This document shows positions 8,683-17,770 of a stretch of 64,000 bases of DNA, piece by piece. Origin of the DNA: Geobacter sp. AOG1 (GTDB taxonomy: Bacteria; Desulfobacterota; Desulfuromonadia; Geobacterales; Geobacteraceae); the NCBI RefSeq assembly GCF_019972315.1, contig NZ_BLIZ01000001.1, positions 3,600,472-3,664,471 on the forward strand, in the 5' to 3' direction. The position numbers and the translations under genes were made by a program. The notes beneath the pieces are model-generated. The model had not been told where the DNA came from. It searched no databases and saw only the letters and a program-made list of their open reading frames with translations. How positions within the stretch are numbered: the stretch's first letter is position 1; each line of letters begins with the position of its first letter.

Positions 8683-10098
8683 TCAATACCGGTAATGGTC
8701 GGTCTTGTACGGCCCTTCCTTGGGCAGCCCCAGGTATGCCGCCTGCTCGTCGGTCAGCTCGGTGAGCATGGCGCCGAGGGTCCGGAGCTGCAGTCGCGCC
8801 ACCTTTTCGTCCAGATGTTTGGGAAGGATGTAGACCCCCACCGGGTATTTCCCCGGATTGCAGTAGAGCTCCATCTGGGCCAGGGTCTGGTTGGCGAAGG
8901 AGGAGGACATGACGTAGGAAGGGTGGCCGGTGGCGCAGCCGAGGTTGACGAGGCGCCCCTCCGCTAGGAGGATGAGCCGCTTGCCGGCGGGCGCGTCCCC
9001 GGTAGGGGGGAAGATGATGTGGTCCACCTGGGGCTTGATGTTCTCCCAGGTATACTGCTTGAGGGCCGCCACCTCGATCTCGTTATCGAAGTGGCCGATG
9101 TTGCAGACGATGGCGTTGTGCTTCATCCGCTTCATATGCTCGTGGGTGATGACGTGGTAGTTGCCGGTGGCGGTAACGAAGATGTCCGCCTTGTCGGCGG
9201 CGTACTCCATGGTCACGACCTTGTACCCTTCCATGGCCGCCTGGAGGGCGCAGATCGGGTCAATCTCCGTGACCCAAACCTGGGCCTGGAGGCCGCGCAG
9301 CGCCTGGGCCGAGCCTTTCCCCACCTCGCCGTAGCCGCAGATGACCGCCACCTTGCCGGCCACCATGACGTCGGTGGCCCGTTTGATGCCATCCACCAGG
9401 GATTCGCGGCAGCCGTAGATGTTGTCGAACTTGGACTTGGTCACCGAATCGTTGACGTTGATGGCGGGAAACTTGAGTCTTCCCTTCTCATGCATCTGGT
9501 AGAGCCGGTGAACGCCGGTGGTGGTCTCCTCGGTGACCCCCTTGATGGCGGCGGCGGTTTTCGCGTACCAACCAGGCTTCTCCGCGAGCCGCTTCTTGAT
9601 GGCGGCGAACAGGAACTCTTCCTCCTCGCAGGTGGGGTTGGCAATGACGGAGGGGTCCTTCTCGGCGTCGCTTCCCAGATGCATCAGCAGGGTGGCGTCA
9701 CCGCCATCGTCCAGGATCATGTTGGGGGCGCCGCCGTCGTGCCACTCGAAGATCCGGTGGGTGAATTCCCAGTAATCGGCCAGGGACTCACCCTTGAAGG
9801 CGAAGACCGGGATGCCGGCCGCGGCGATGGCAGCAGCGGCGTGGTCCTGGGTGGAGAAGATGTTGCACGAGGCCCAGCGGACCTCGGCACCCAGCGCCGT
9901 CAGAGTCTCGATGAGCATGGCGGTCTGGATGGTCATATGGAGCGAACCGGCAATGCGGGCCCCCGTGAGGGGTTTGCTGGCGGCGAATTCCTCGCGGATC
10001 GCCATGAGACCAGGCATCTCGGTTTCGGCGATGACCATCTCCTTGCGCCCCCAGGGGGCAAGGGAAAGGTCGGCAACGTGGTAATCGGAAAAGCTCAT
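8683..10098 (-). CDS. ahcY: S-adenosylhomocysteine hydrolase (adenosylhomocysteinase)
   Basis: 471 residues, the usual length for bacterial SAHases. Cytosolic NAD-dependent enzyme that cleaves S-adenosylhomocysteine to adenosine and homocysteine in the activated methyl cycle, working with metK nearby. Visible family features: N-terminal substrate domain ([25 protein letters not shown]), the NAD-binding loop ([18 protein letters not shown]), the NIGHFDNEI motif and the conserved C-terminal KTDHYRY. Start supported by GGAGG 7 nt upstream (CTGGAGGATATCATG). It has its own promoter and terminator. Confidence 0.98.
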   Translation of the reverse strand: MSFSDYHVADLSLAPWGRKEMVIAETEMPGLMAIREEFAASKPLTGARIAGSLHMTIQTAMLIETLTALGAEVRWASCNIFSTQDHAAAAIAAAGIPVFAFKGESLADYWEFTHRIFEWHDGGAPNMILDDGGDATLLMHLGSDAEKDPSVIANPTCEEEEFLFAAIKKRLAEKPGWYAKTAAAIKGVTEETTTGVHRLYQMHEKGRLKFPAINVNDSVTKSKFDNIYGCRESLVDGIKRATDVMVAGKVAVICGYGEVGKGSAQALRGLQAQVWVTEIDPICALQAAMEGYKVVTMEYAADKADIFVTATGNYHVITHEHMKRMKHNAIVCNIGHFDNEIEVAALKQYTWENIKPQVDHIIFPPTGDAPAGKRLILLAEGRLVNLGCATGHPSYVMSSSFANQTLAQMELYCNPGKYPVGVYILPKHLDEKVARLQLRTLGAMLTELTDEQAAYLGLPKEGPYKTDHYRY

Positions 10099-10140
10099 GA
10101 TATCCTCCAGAAAATTGATTGTTCGTAAAAAGAAAGGATT

Positions 10141-10169
10141 TTTATACCATCATTGCCCGCAGAGGTCAA
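10141..10169 (-). promoter_or_regulatory. Sigma-70 promoter of ahcY
   Basis: TTGACC, a 17-nt spacer and TATAAA on the minus strand, about 43 nt upstream of the ahcY start codon. Confidence 0.75.
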
Positions 10170-10217
10170 AACCATTCCCCGGCAGCCACGAAAAAAGGGG
10201 GCAAATCAATCGCCCCC

Positions 10218-10304
10218 TTCACTTTTCACTTTTCACTTTTCACTTTTCACTTTTCACTTTTCACTTTTCACTTTTCACTTTTCACTTTTCACTTTTCACT
10301 TTTC
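10218..10304. repeat. Heptanucleotide tandem repeat (TTTTCAC)x12
   Basis: About 12.4 perfect copies of a 7-bp unit (GTGAAAA on the minus strand). The array begins inside the stop codon of the upstream minus-strand flavoprotein gene, whose TGA is the first TGA of the repeat. It lies between that gene and the ahcY promoter. Confidence 0.95.
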
Positions 10305-11385
10305 ATGCCGCTTCTTCCGCCGCAGCCTCCGCAAACAGCTCGTCGAATATCTCCTGTACCGTGGTTATACGGTCCGCCTTCCAGGCGTTGGTGCCGCAGA
10401 AGACGAGGCCGGTTTCCACGTCCCCCCGCTGGGCGCGGTCGAGAGAATGGACGATGCAGAACCGCTCACCCGACTCCCTGTAAGTACATTTCTTGAGGCA
10501 GCCGTTGGAGCAGGTGGTCGACTGGATCTGGTCGTAGAGGACAATCCCTTCCTGGTTCCGGAGAATGGCCCGCCCCGGCAGCCCTGCCGGGCTCATGATG
10601 AGGCCGATATCCTCTTTGCGGCAGTCGAGATAGGCCTGTTTGAAGGCGTCGTCGGCATCGCACTCAACGGTTGGGACGAAGCGCGAGGCCATCTGCACCC
10701 CGTCGGCCCCCTGCTCCAGGGCATTGAGCAGATCAGCCCGGTCCCAGATGCCGCCGGCCGCTATGATCGGCACGTCTACCCCATACTCCTCGAGCAAAAA
10801 GGCCTTCACGCCCCGCACCGTGGCGTACTGGTCGTACTCGCCGGTGCCGATGTTCTCCATCTTTTCCCCCAGGTGTCCGCCGGCGGTGTCCGGATCTTCC
10901 ACCACCACCGCGTCGGGCAGCCGGTTATACCCCTTGACCCACTTCTTGACAATGAGCTGGGCGGCCCGCACCGAGGAAACGATGGGTATGAGCGCCACGT
11001 CGGGGGCATGGGCGGTCAGACCCGGCAGAGTCATGGGAAGACCGGCTCCACAGATGATCACCTTGGCTCCACCTTCAATGGCTGCAGCCACCAGTTGCTC
11101 GAAATCGGCAAGGGCCACCATGACGTTCACGCCGATAACCCCGTCGGGAGCAATGCTGTACGCCTTGGTCAGTTCGGCCTTGAACGCCTCACTGTCGGCC
11201 TGCTCGTAATTTGTACCATCGTAAAGACCGCTATTGAGGGCAATGCCGGCGGATGCGACAATGCCGATCCCGCCGCACTTGGCAACGTGCCCGGCCAGGG
11301 AACCGGCGGATATCCGCACCCCCATGCCACCCTGTATGAGCGGATATTTGACTTCGTATTTCCCGATTTTCAAGGGCTTCACCAT
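10303..11385 (-). CDS. Nitronate monooxygenase / FabK-like FMN-dependent TIM-barrel enzyme
   Basis: 360 residues from the ATG at 11385 (AGGAG 8 nt upstream; the longer open frame is an artefact of antisense reading through the kinase gene). N-terminal LIQGGMGVRISAGSLAGHVAKCGGIGIVASAG and the phosphate-binding AAGGIWDRADLLNALEQGAD segment are typical of 2-nitropropane dioxygenase/nitronate monooxygenases and the related enoyl-ACP reductase FabK. The C-terminal part carries a four-cysteine cluster (CxxxCxxxCx9C, about residues 292-310), suggesting a metal or Fe-S site or disulphides. The true substrate cannot be assigned from sequence. The stop codon lies in the heptamer repeat. Confidence 0.85.
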   Translation of the reverse strand: MVKPLKIGKYEVKYPLIQGGMGVRISAGSLAGHVAKCGGIGIVASAGIALNSGLYDGTNYEQADSEAFKAELTKAYSIAPDGVIGVNVMVALADFEQLVAAAIEGGAKVIICGAGLPMTLPGLTAHAPDVALIPIVSSVRAAQLIVKKWVKGYNRLPDAVVVEDPDTAGGHLGEKMENIGTGEYDQYATVRGVKAFLLEEYGVDVPIIAAGGIWDRADLLNALEQGADGVQMASRFVPTVECDADDAFKQAYLDCRKEDIGLIMSPAGLPGRAILRNQEGIVLYDQIQSTTCSNGCLKKCTYRESGERFCIVHSLDRAQRGDVETGLVFCGTNAWKADRITTVQEIFDELFAEAAAEEAA

Positions 11386-11523
11386 TGTTTCTCTCCTGGA
11401 CGGCGAGAATTTGAACGCTATCGCACTATCACCATACCAAAAAACCTCCGCTACTATTTGTAATAGAAATGTAAAACCATTTTGCGCCTTGCAAATCAGC
11501 CGTTCCGATGCTACACAGAAACC

Positions 11524-12462
11524 ATGAAATGGCTCAAGAAAATCTTCGACCCCCTCATCGCCTTCATTGGCATTCAGATCATCTGGATACTGGTGGTGGT
11601 CTTCTGGATCCTCTGGTTCGTCGCGCGCCACAAGGAACTGCGGGAACTGGCCCGCCGCTATCATTCCGACCTTTCCGGCCCCGGCTTCAACTGGGCAGTC
11701 CTGACCGTGGGGCTGGTGCTCCTGGTGCTTATCCTTGCCGGCATCTACATCATCTTCATCTACTGGCGACGCCAGACCAAGCTCTACCGCGAACAGAAGG
11801 ACGTCATCTCCCAGGTGACCCACGAGCTGAAATCCCCCCTGGCATCGATCCAGCTCCACCTGGAGACCATCAGGCTCCGCAAGCCGGCCCCGGACAAGCT
11901 GGAGCGTTTTCTCGACACCATGCTGGCCGATACGGATCGGCTCAACAACCTGATCAGCAACCTGCTCATGGCCGCCAAGCTGGAACAACGGCGCCGGCGC
12001 GCCCAGTACCCGGTCATCGACTTCTCCGCCTTCGTCGCCGCTTCCATGGAGGCCAAGCGGGCCAAGCTCCCGGAGGGGGGAAACCTCAACCTCCAGATCG
12101 AGCCGGAGCTGCGGCTGGCCGCCGATGTTGAGGAGATGCAGACCGCCCTGCGCAATCTTTACGAGAATGCGGTTCTCTATAGCCCCGGCGCACCGGATAT
12201 CAGGGTGGAGTTGAAGCGGACCGGACGCCACTGCCAACTCACCTTCCAGGACAGGGGGATGGGGATCGACGCGGCTGACCTGAAACAGGTCTTCACCATG
12301 TTTTACCGTGTCCGCCAGCCGGGAGAGAATATCCGCGGCACCGGTCTCGGACTCCACATCGTAAAATCCGTCATAGAGGAACATGGCGGAAAAGTCCGGG
12401 TGGAAAGCGAAGGAAGGGGCAAGGGATGCACCTTCATTATCACCCTCCCGCTGGCAGCGTGA
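11524..12462 (+). CDS. Membrane sensor histidine kinase with minimal periplasmic loop
   Basis: 312 residues. Two membrane segments (about 11-35 and 58-82) separated by only about 22 residues, so it probably senses within the membrane or through a partner. A HisKA H-box follows (QVTHELKSPLASIQ, phospho-acceptor about His100), then an N-box (LRNLYENAVLYSP), G1 (DRGMGID) and G2 (GTGLGLHI). The ATG at 11524 is preferred because the hydrophobic segment follows directly, though its ribosome binding site is weak; a TTG at 11482 is the alternative. The response regulator gene follows 49 nt later, giving a kinase-first order. Confidence 0.9.
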   Translation: MKWLKKIFDPLIAFIGIQIIWILVVVFWILWFVARHKELRELARRYHSDLSGPGFNWAVLTVGLVLLVLILAGIYIIFIYWRRQTKLYREQKDVISQVTHELKSPLASIQLHLETIRLRKPAPDKLERFLDTMLADTDRLNNLISNLLMAAKLEQRRRRAQYPVIDFSAFVAASMEAKRAKLPEGGNLNLQIEPELRLAADVEEMQTALRNLYENAVLYSPGAPDIRVELKRTGRHCQLTFQDRGMGIDAADLKQVFTMFYRVRQPGENIRGTGLGLHIVKSVIEEHGGKVRVESEGRGKGCTFIITLPLAA

Positions 12463-12511
12463 AAAATTTTTAGAGGGCGATCCCTTTTCAGGGCACCCCA
12501 AGAGGTTACGA

Positions 12512-13231
12512 GTGTCGGAAGAAAAACCCCACATACTCCTCGTCGAAGACGAAATGCACCTGGCCCGGGGAATCTGCTTCAACCTGGAGCAGGAAGGGTA
12601 CCGGGTTAGCCACGTGGAAACCGGCGAAGCGGCGCTGGAGCGGTTCAGCTACGACCGCTTCGCATTGGTAATCCTGGATGTCATGCTGCCGGGGATGGAC
12701 GGCTTTGCAGTCTGCAAAGAGATCCGGAAGGCCGACTCGCGGGTACCGGTGCTGATCCTCACCGCCCGCTCCGAAGAAGGGGACCGAATAACCGGCCTGG
12801 CGAGCGGTGCCGACGACTACCTGACCAAGCCGTTCAACCTGAACGAGTTCCTGCTCCGGGTCCAGGGGATGCTTCGTCGTTCCGCCTGGTACCGACCCGA
12901 ACCGGTAGAAGAAGGGTACCGGTTCGGAGACAACGAGGTGTTCCTCCTCTCCTACCACGCCCGGACCGCCCAGGGAGAGATCGACCTGACCGACCTGGAG
13001 GTGAAGATGCTCGCCCTCTTCTTCCGGAAGGAGGGGGAGGCAATCCCGCGACGGACCCTGCTGGAGAGCGTGTGGGGGTACAGCTCCGATACCGAGACCC
13101 GCACCCTGGACAACTTCATCGTCCGGCTCCGGAAGTACTTCGAGCCCGACCCGGCCACCCCGGTCTACTTCCAGACCGTGAGGGGGGTGGGGTACCGGTT
13201 TAAACGGGGACCGGGGACCGGGGACCTGTAA
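12512..13231 (+). CDS. OmpR/PhoB-family response regulator
   Basis: 239 residues starting at a GTG (VSEEKPHILLVEDE) with AGAGG 8 nt upstream; the ATG further upstream in the same frame lies inside the kinase gene. The receiver domain has the acidic pair E12/D13, phospho-acceptor D56 (VILDVMLPGMDG), a T in ILTAR and K in LTKPF. The C-terminal winged helix (about 135-235) includes the DLEVKMLALF and TLDNFIVRLRKYFEP segments and ends GVGYRF. Presumed partner of the kinase directly upstream. Target genes unknown. Confidence 0.95.
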   Translation: MSEEKPHILLVEDEMHLARGICFNLEQEGYRVSHVETGEAALERFSYDRFALVILDVMLPGMDGFAVCKEIRKADSRVPVLILTARSEEGDRITGLASGADDYLTKPFNLNEFLLRVQGMLRRSAWYRPEPVEEGYRFGDNEVFLLSYHARTAQGEIDLTDLEVKMLALFFRKEGEAIPRRTLLESVWGYSSDTETRTLDNFIVRLRKYFEPDPATPVYFQTVRGVGYRFKRGPGTGDL

Positions 13232-13275
13232 TAGCGAAACGATTGAATGACGGGACCCGGGATCCGGGACCAGTA
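13205..13275. repeat. GGGACC/GGGATCC-rich dispersed repeat overlapping the regulator's 3' end
   Basis: The last codons of the regulator (GGGACCGGGGACCGGGGACC) and the following spacer (GGGACCCGGGATCCGGGACC) are built from the same short phrase. It recurs at 13326-13361, 35583-35690, 54401-54440 and 63125-63212, each time beside a gene end. Confidence 0.6.
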
Positions 13276-13280
13276 AAGGC

Positions 13281-13317
13281 AAAAGGCCGGGAGATATGCC
13301 TCTCCCGGCCTTTCTTT
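13281..13317. terminator. Bidirectional intrinsic terminator between the response regulator and metK
   Basis: An 11-bp perfect stem (AGGCCGGGAGA / TCTCCCGGCCT, 6-nt loop) followed by TTCTTTG on the plus strand and by TTTTGCC on the minus strand. It serves converging genes that end at 13231 and 13363. Confidence 0.9.
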
Positions 13318-13325
13318 GTCTAGGT

Positions 13326-13361
13326 TTCCGGATCCCGAGTTCCGGATTACGGGTCCCGGCC
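13326..13361. repeat. GGATCC/GGGTCC-rich dispersed repeat next to metK stop
   Basis: TTTCCGGATCCCGAGTTCC followed by GGATTACGGGTCCCGG uses the same phrases as 13205-13275 in the opposite orientation and abuts the metK stop codon. Confidence 0.55.
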
Positions 13362-13362
13362 T

Positions 13363-14532
13363 CTAAATGCCCGCTTTCCCTTTGATCACATCAACCTTGT
13401 CGGTCCGCTCCCAGGTGAATTCCGGCAGCTCGCGGCCGAAATGTCCGTAGGCCGCGGTCTTGCGGTAGATGGGGCGGAGCAGGTCCAGCTGCTCGATGAT
13501 GGCGCGGGGGCGGAGGTCGAACACCTCGCCGGCGATGGCGGCGATGCGGGCGTCCTCCAACTTACCGGTACCGAAGGTATTCACCATGACCGACACCGGC
13601 TCGGCCACGCCGATGGCGTAGGCCACTTGCACCTCGCACCGGTCGCACAGGCCGGCCGCCACCAGGTTCTTGGCCACGTAGCGCCCCATGTAGGCAGCCG
13701 AACGATCGACCTTGGAGGGGTCCTTGCCGGAGAAAGCACCGCCACCATGGCGCCCGGCACCGCCATAGGTATCGACGATGATCTTGCGCCCGGTCAGGCC
13801 GCAGTCACCCATGGGCCCCCCCACCACGAAACGGCCGGTGGGGTTGATGAGGAAACGGGTCCGGTCGTCCATCAGTCCGGCCGGCACCACCTTCCGGATG
13901 ACCTCCTCCACGATTCCTTCCTTGATGGCCTCATAGGAGACCTCCGGGGTGTGCTGAGAGGAGATGACGATGGTATCGACCCGCACCGGCTGGTTGTCCA
14001 CGTACTCGACAGAGACCTGGGACTTGGAATCGGGGCGGAGGAAATCGAGAATCCCCCCCTTTCTCACGTCGGCCAGCCTTTTCACCAGCTTATGGGAGAG
14101 AAGGATCGGCATCGGCATCAATTCCTTGGTCTCACGGCAGGCATAGCCGAACATGATCCCCTGGTCGCCAGCCCCCTGGTCCTTGAAAAGCCCTTCCCCT
14201 TCTGTCACCCCTTGGGAGATGTCAGGGGACTGCTTGTCGATGGAGGTGAGGACCGCGCAGGTCTCCCAGTCAAACCCCATGGCGGAATCGTTGTAGCCGA
14301 TCTCCTTGATGGTCTCCCGGACGATCTTCGGATAGTCGACAACGGCGGTGGTGGTGATCTCGCCGGCGACCACAGCCATCCCGGTGGTCACCATGGTCTC
14401 GCAGGCCACGCGGGCCTTCGGGTCCTGGGCAATTATGGCATCGAGAATGGAATCCGAAACCTGGTCGGCAACCTTGTCCGGGTGCCCCTCGGAAACCGAT
14501 TCCGAACTGAAAATATAATCTTTCATCTCCAT
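13363..14532 (-). CDS. metK: S-adenosylmethionine synthetase
   Basis: 389 residues from the ATG at 14532, with GAGGAGG 9 nt upstream. Makes SAM from methionine and ATP. Visible family signatures: [20 protein letters not shown] at the N-terminus, [12 protein letters not shown] and [19 protein letters not shown], which together form the ATP/methionine/Mg/K site. It ends [20 protein letters not shown]. The enzyme sits in the same activated methyl cycle as ahcY. No SAM riboswitch fits the short leader. Confidence 0.98.
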   Translation of the reverse strand: MEMKDYIFSSESVSEGHPDKVADQVSDSILDAIIAQDPKARVACETMVTTGMAVVAGEITTTAVVDYPKIVRETIKEIGYNDSAMGFDWETCAVLTSIDKQSPDISQGVTEGEGLFKDQGAGDQGIMFGYACRETKELMPMPILLSHKLVKRLADVRKGGILDFLRPDSKSQVSVEYVDNQPVRVDTIVISSQHTPEVSYEAIKEGIVEEVIRKVVPAGLMDDRTRFLINPTGRFVVGGPMGDCGLTGRKIIVDTYGGAGRHGGGAFSGKDPSKVDRSAAYMGRYVAKNLVAAGLCDRCEVQVAYAIGVAEPVSVMVNTFGTGKLEDARIAAIAGEVFDLRPRAIIEQLDLLRPIYRKTAAYGHFGRELPEFTWERTDKVDVIKGKAGI

Positions 14533-14583
14533 GAATAAAACCCTCCTCTGTGCAATGCGAAAAATCGTGAACTGGACTGTACT

Positions 14584-14612
14584 TTTTAGCACCGCGGCCG
14601 GGAATTTGTCAA
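14584..14612 (-). promoter_or_regulatory. Sigma-70 promoter of metK
   Basis: TTGACA with a 17-nt spacer to CTAAAA (or 18 nt to TAAAAA), about 52 nt upstream of the metK start. Confidence 0.6.
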
Positions 14613-14682
14613 GGAGTAAACAGGGGAAATGGGGACAGCTGAGAACCATCGACATTGAGGGAATAAACTCTTCCCACTCCAT

Positions 14683-15309
14683 TTACCCGATGGATTTTTT
14701 ACGGGCGTCGAGGCGAGCACGGGTCATCCGCTCGCGCAGGCCACCCTCCTTGAGGAACGCCACTTCCAGCTGTTTCAGCTGCCGATCCAGAAGGTAGTTG
14801 GTCTGATGGATCAGGCAGATGATGATATTGGCGACAACCTCGGGTGACCGAGTTTCGATGAAAGGTTTATAGGTCTCGTAGGATTCATGGGATAAATGGG
14901 TCCTATGGGACTCAGGGGACCTATATGTCTCATTTATCCCAGATGTCCCATTAGGCATATTTCTCCCAAGGCCCCTCACATACCTGGCTTCTTTACTCTC
15001 TTTATCCCAGACAGGCTCTCCCCTGGTTCTCAGAAAATCACGATAATCCGTCAGGAGCTCTTCCAGACTGGCACGGGCTACGTTCGTCAACTTGATCTCC
15101 ATCTCCTTGGAGGTACCGGAGGCCATGCTCCCTTCGACAATGTTCTGCTTGCCGGAACGGGCCGCCTGAACCATCTGGTCGTGGGTGCGGCTACGCCGGT
15201 CGATGAAACGGTCGCAGAAATAGACCGTGGCGTCATAGACGATCTCCGCTTTCCGGTAGGAAAGCAGGTTCTGGTAGCCGCCATGGGGAGGGATGAAACC
15301 TTCGGTCAT
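14683..15309 (-). CDS. Four-helix-bundle protein (23S rRNA intervening-sequence/bAvd-like family)
   Basis: 208 residues. The N-terminal 95 residues (YRKAEIVYDATVYFCDRFI ... RSRTHDQMVQAARSGKQNIVEGS ... LTNVARASLEELLTDYRDFL) and the C-terminal helix (VVANIIICLIHQTNYLLDRQLKQLEVAFLKEGG) match the four-helix-bundle family first seen in rRNA intervening sequences and related to Avd of diversity-generating retroelements. Between them is a low-complexity insertion of about 35 residues encoded by a dispersed repeat. No reverse transcriptase or variable-repeat gene is nearby, and no rRNA, so the role is unknown. Confidence 0.85.
   Translation of the reverse strand: MTEGFIPPHGGYQNLLSYRKAEIVYDATVYFCDRFIDRRSRTHDQMVQAARSGKQNIVEGSMASGTSKEMEIKLTNVARASLEELLTDYRDFLRTRGEPVWDKESKEARYVRGLGRNMPNGTSGINETYRSPESHRTHLSHESYETYKPFIETRSPEVVANIIICLIHQTNYLLDRQLKQLEVAFLKEGGLRERMTRARLDARKKSIG
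14885..14960. repeat. TCCCAT-rich dispersed repeat inserted in the four-helix-bundle coding region
   Basis: A run of ATGGGA/TCCCAT, GGTCC and CTATGGGAC phrases in frame within the gene, translated as a Ser/His/Glu-rich linker (NETYRSPESHRTHLSHESYE). The same phrases recur just upstream of the gene (15333-15378). This indicates that an intergenic-type repeat sits inside the reading frame without breaking it. Confidence 0.6.
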
Positions 15310-15332
15310 GGGAGTTCCCTTAAAAAAGCCTG

Positions 15333-15378
15333 GGACAAGTAGGACGAATGGGACATATAATTCCCATCGGTCCCATTA
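15333..15378. repeat. TCCCAT-rich dispersed repeat upstream of the four-helix-bundle gene
   Basis: GGACGAATGGGACATATAAT followed by TCCCATCGGTCCCAT uses the same phrases as 14885-14960. It fills most of the gap between this gene and the phospholipase-C-like gene. Confidence 0.5.
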
Positions 15379-15389
15379 CCTGTCGACAT

Positions 15390-17768
15390 CTAAGGCAGCA
15401 AGCTCCAGTCGCAGCCTGGACTTTCAGAATAGGCATCGTTATCGAAGACGACCCCCGCCCCCCACCACATCTGCTTGCCGCGAATGGTGTACATGGCCGG
15501 CCAGGTGTACGTGCCGTCCGCATCGGTCTGGTTTTTGACCGCCGTACCCGGGTACTGGTCCGCCCCCTCGATGATAGCCCATGAGTCGGTCGGCTCGACA
15601 TTCACCCAATCCTCCAGGACGCTGTACTGGAAGTTGTAGTCGGTCAGAATATAGCCGAGCCGTCGGAATTCTCCGCCGGCAAGGAGCTCCGGTGAACTGA
15701 GAGTGAAATCGCTCGCCGACGCGGGGGTTATCGCAGCGGCAGGCGAAGCCTTGGCAAAGATGTTGGCGATGGTGTGGGCATAGGGATCGAAAAGGTCGGG
15801 AGTACCGTCGTTGTTATTGTCGGACAGGGCAATGGCATCGGGGCTTCCTGCTGGATACCATTGATTTTTGATGCAGATTTTGTCGGCATTATTGAAGACG
15901 TCCACAGGGGTGGGTTCGGAGATGTCGAGCATTCCAGCGACTGTCACATTTGGTCTTGTGGTTACCCCATCAGACACTGTTCCCTGGTAGACGACATACA
16001 GATAGAGATCGGTCGTCCAGAGAGGTAGCGGCATGGCAGAGAGGTCAAATACAAATTCTACGGGAGAACTTGCCGGTATGCTCCGCATATTGTTCTCCGT
16101 CACCTTTATTAGGCTATATCCTGCGCTTGGTAACGATATAACCTCCTGAGAGAGGAACGGATTGGTCTTTGACGTCCGGTAGAGCAGGTACAGAGAGATT
16201 ATCCCATCGGTCATTGTCTGGCCATCAGGCAGGTTGTTTTGGACGCTGACACGGATTTCCGTAAATGGAGAAGAATCCGTCGTTGCAGCAAATACACCAC
16301 TGACCGGGAGTTTTAGTCCAATTTCCTGCGGCTGGCGTTGCATACCTATCCATGGACTTACCGCCACCGCGCCGGCTTCATTGCCAAGAGTTCCCTGATA
16401 AACGACCTGTGCTGCCAGGTCCTTTGTCCAGAGTGGGAAGGACTGGGGTAACGGGAATGAGTACTCGCCCGGTGAAGCGGATGGTACGGTCTGAGACGGC
16501 AGTTCAACAACCATGTAAGAGTACTCAGCATCGGGAGGTGGAGCAACCAGCGAGGTGGTTGTTTCTGCAAACTGCCGATAGCGCAACACCAGAGCCAATT
16601 TACCGCCGGTCATCTCTTCGCCGGGGGTGGAGTTTTTCACCATGAGGCTTATTGTTGTTGCGGTGGAAGGATGAAGCGTAGACAAAGAAGCTTCAAGCTT
16701 ACCGCGGAAGAAATAATCCAATAAGGCTGCGGAGTAGCCAACGGCGCGAGGAAGGAGCTTCTGCATGTAGTCGAGGTAAATTTTGTCGTCTTCCAGCGTG
16801 TATCCCTTTGTTTTGCCGAATATCAGATATTTATTGAATACAATTGTTTGGGCAAGATGATCAACCTCCGCACTGGTAACAAAGGTCTTAATTTCACCCG
16901 TTGCGGGATCAGTTTCTTCGTATTCCATGACGTTTGCCTGAGCAGGATGGGGAACATCTGTGAAGATAGTATTGAAACTGAAGAAGTTGGCATTACTGTA
17001 CTCTGCAAGCCCGATGTTACTTCCGAGTGTTACAACGGGATTCGTACCGTCGTATTTTTCCGCGTCAAATAGGTTGGAAATTGGAACAGGTGCATTCAAA
17101 AAAGGACTGTCTTGCTGTAGAAGAATCGAGTCAATGGGAAAATATGGTGGGGCAAGAAGTGAAATAAACTTTGGCCAGTATGGATTTTTTCCATTGCTTG
17201 CAATGTGTTCCACAAAATTTTCAATAGTATAGTTTAAGATATGAGTGGTGTCTCTTGTGTGCTCTGGAACGCTCATGTCTTGCATCAGGTGCATGACCTG
17301 CCCAACCGCTCGGAATGTATTGGAAAGACTCTGTTCGCGTTTCGTTTTGTCGCTGGAGGTAAGCGCCGTATGAAAATATGAACGGGCATCACGCCAGGAA
17401 AATTTGCCGCCCGGGAATTGTCTCTCTGTTTCCATCTGTGCCCATAACGGTGCAGGATTGCCAGAAATTAACTGGCTATGCCATAATCCATTATATCCAC
17501 TGTTGCTAATCGGCTCATGGAAATGGTTTATGAAACGGGGGATGCTATCTTCCTGTTCACCGGCATTTTCAAACCATTTGATAATTTCTGATCCATTAAC
17601 TGGCTGCTTTACATTAGCATAACCCAACATACTCTGGAGGTAAGATGAACTAAACTTAGTGGTTACAACTGCTGAATTCAGAGCTTTATGAGTATTGGCT
17701 TTATAACACAATGCAGGTTGTACTGACATTGAAACAATTATTATACAAAATAAGATGCCCTTCATCAT
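15390..17768 (-). CDS. Secreted zinc-dependent phospholipase C-like protein with long C-terminal extension
   Basis: 792 residues. Signal peptide 1-21 (ending ALC, so a lipoprotein is possible but no canonical lipobox precedes the Cys). Residues about 22-300 resemble the zinc phospholipase C / S1-P1 nuclease fold: an early NTHKAL histidine, INHFHEP, and the characteristic HLMQDMSVPEH (HxxxDxxxPxH) near residue 160 for zinc binding. The C-terminal 490 residues have no recognised enzyme motif and include a calcium-loop-like SDNNNDGTPDLFDPY. The gene begins 2 nt after the stop of the preceding gene (AGAGG ribosome site inside it) and ends a three-gene operon of secreted proteins. The coding sequence is AT-rich compared with its neighbours, especially 16.8-17.8 kb. 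Confidence 0.75.
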   Translation of the reverse strand: MMKGILFCIIIVSMSVQPALCYKANTHKALNSAVVTTKFSSSYLQSMLGYANVKQPVNGSEIIKWFENAGEQEDSIPRFINHFHEPISNSGYNGLWHSQLISGNPAPLWAQMETERQFPGGKFSWRDARSYFHTALTSSDKTKREQSLSNTFRAVGQVMHLMQDMSVPEHTRDTTHILNYTIENFVEHIASNGKNPYWPKFISLLAPPYFPIDSILLQQDSPFLNAPVPISNLFDAEKYDGTNPVVTLGSNIGLAEYSNANFFSFNTIFTDVPHPAQANVMEYEETDPATGEIKTFVTSAEVDHLAQTIVFNKYLIFGKTKGYTLEDDKIYLDYMQKLLPRAVGYSAALLDYFFRGKLEASLSTLHPSTATTISLMVKNSTPGEEMTGGKLALVLRYRQFAETTTSLVAPPPDAEYSYMVVELPSQTVPSASPGEYSFPLPQSFPLWTKDLAAQVVYQGTLGNEAGAVAVSPWIGMQRQPQEIGLKLPVSGVFAATTDSSPFTEIRVSVQNNLPDGQTMTDGIISLYLLYRTSKTNPFLSQEVISLPSAGYSLIKVTENNMRSIPASSPVEFVFDLSAMPLPLWTTDLYLYVVYQGTVSDGVTTRPNVTVAGMLDISEPTPVDVFNNADKICIKNQWYPAGSPDAIALSDNNNDGTPDLFDPYAHTIANIFAKASPAAAITPASASDFTLSSPELLAGGEFRRLGYILTDYNFQYSVLEDWVNVEPTDSWAIIEGADQYPGTAVKNQTDADGTYTWPAMYTIRGKQMWWGAGVVFDNDAYSESPGCDWSLLP

Positions 17769-17770
17769 CG

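Noticed and set aside
9019..10128. Long plus-strand frame antisense to ahcY
   Set aside because: Mirror of a high-GC coding strand; composition and lack of a ribosome site mark it as a shadow. Similar long antisense frames over metK, pyrG, rpoN, kdsD and the kinase/binding-protein genes were rejected for the same reason.
10099..10217. SAH riboswitch before ahcY
   Set aside because: The promoter lies about 43 nt from the start, too short for the aptamer, and no matching core was found.
10218..10304. CRISPR-like direct repeats
   Set aside because: The unit is 7 bp with no spacers; it is a simple tandem repeat.
11386..12582. N-terminal extension of the nitronate-monooxygenase-like protein to a 759-residue fusion
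   Set aside because: The extension is the antisense of the histidine kinase gene; a good ribosome site and family start are at 11385.
14533..14682. SAM riboswitch before metK
   Set aside because: The leader after the promoter is only about 45-50 nt and shows no SAM-I/II/IV core.
14683..15309. Diversity-generating retroelement
   Set aside because: The four-helix-bundle protein resembles Avd, but no reverse transcriptase, template repeat or variable repeat is nearby.
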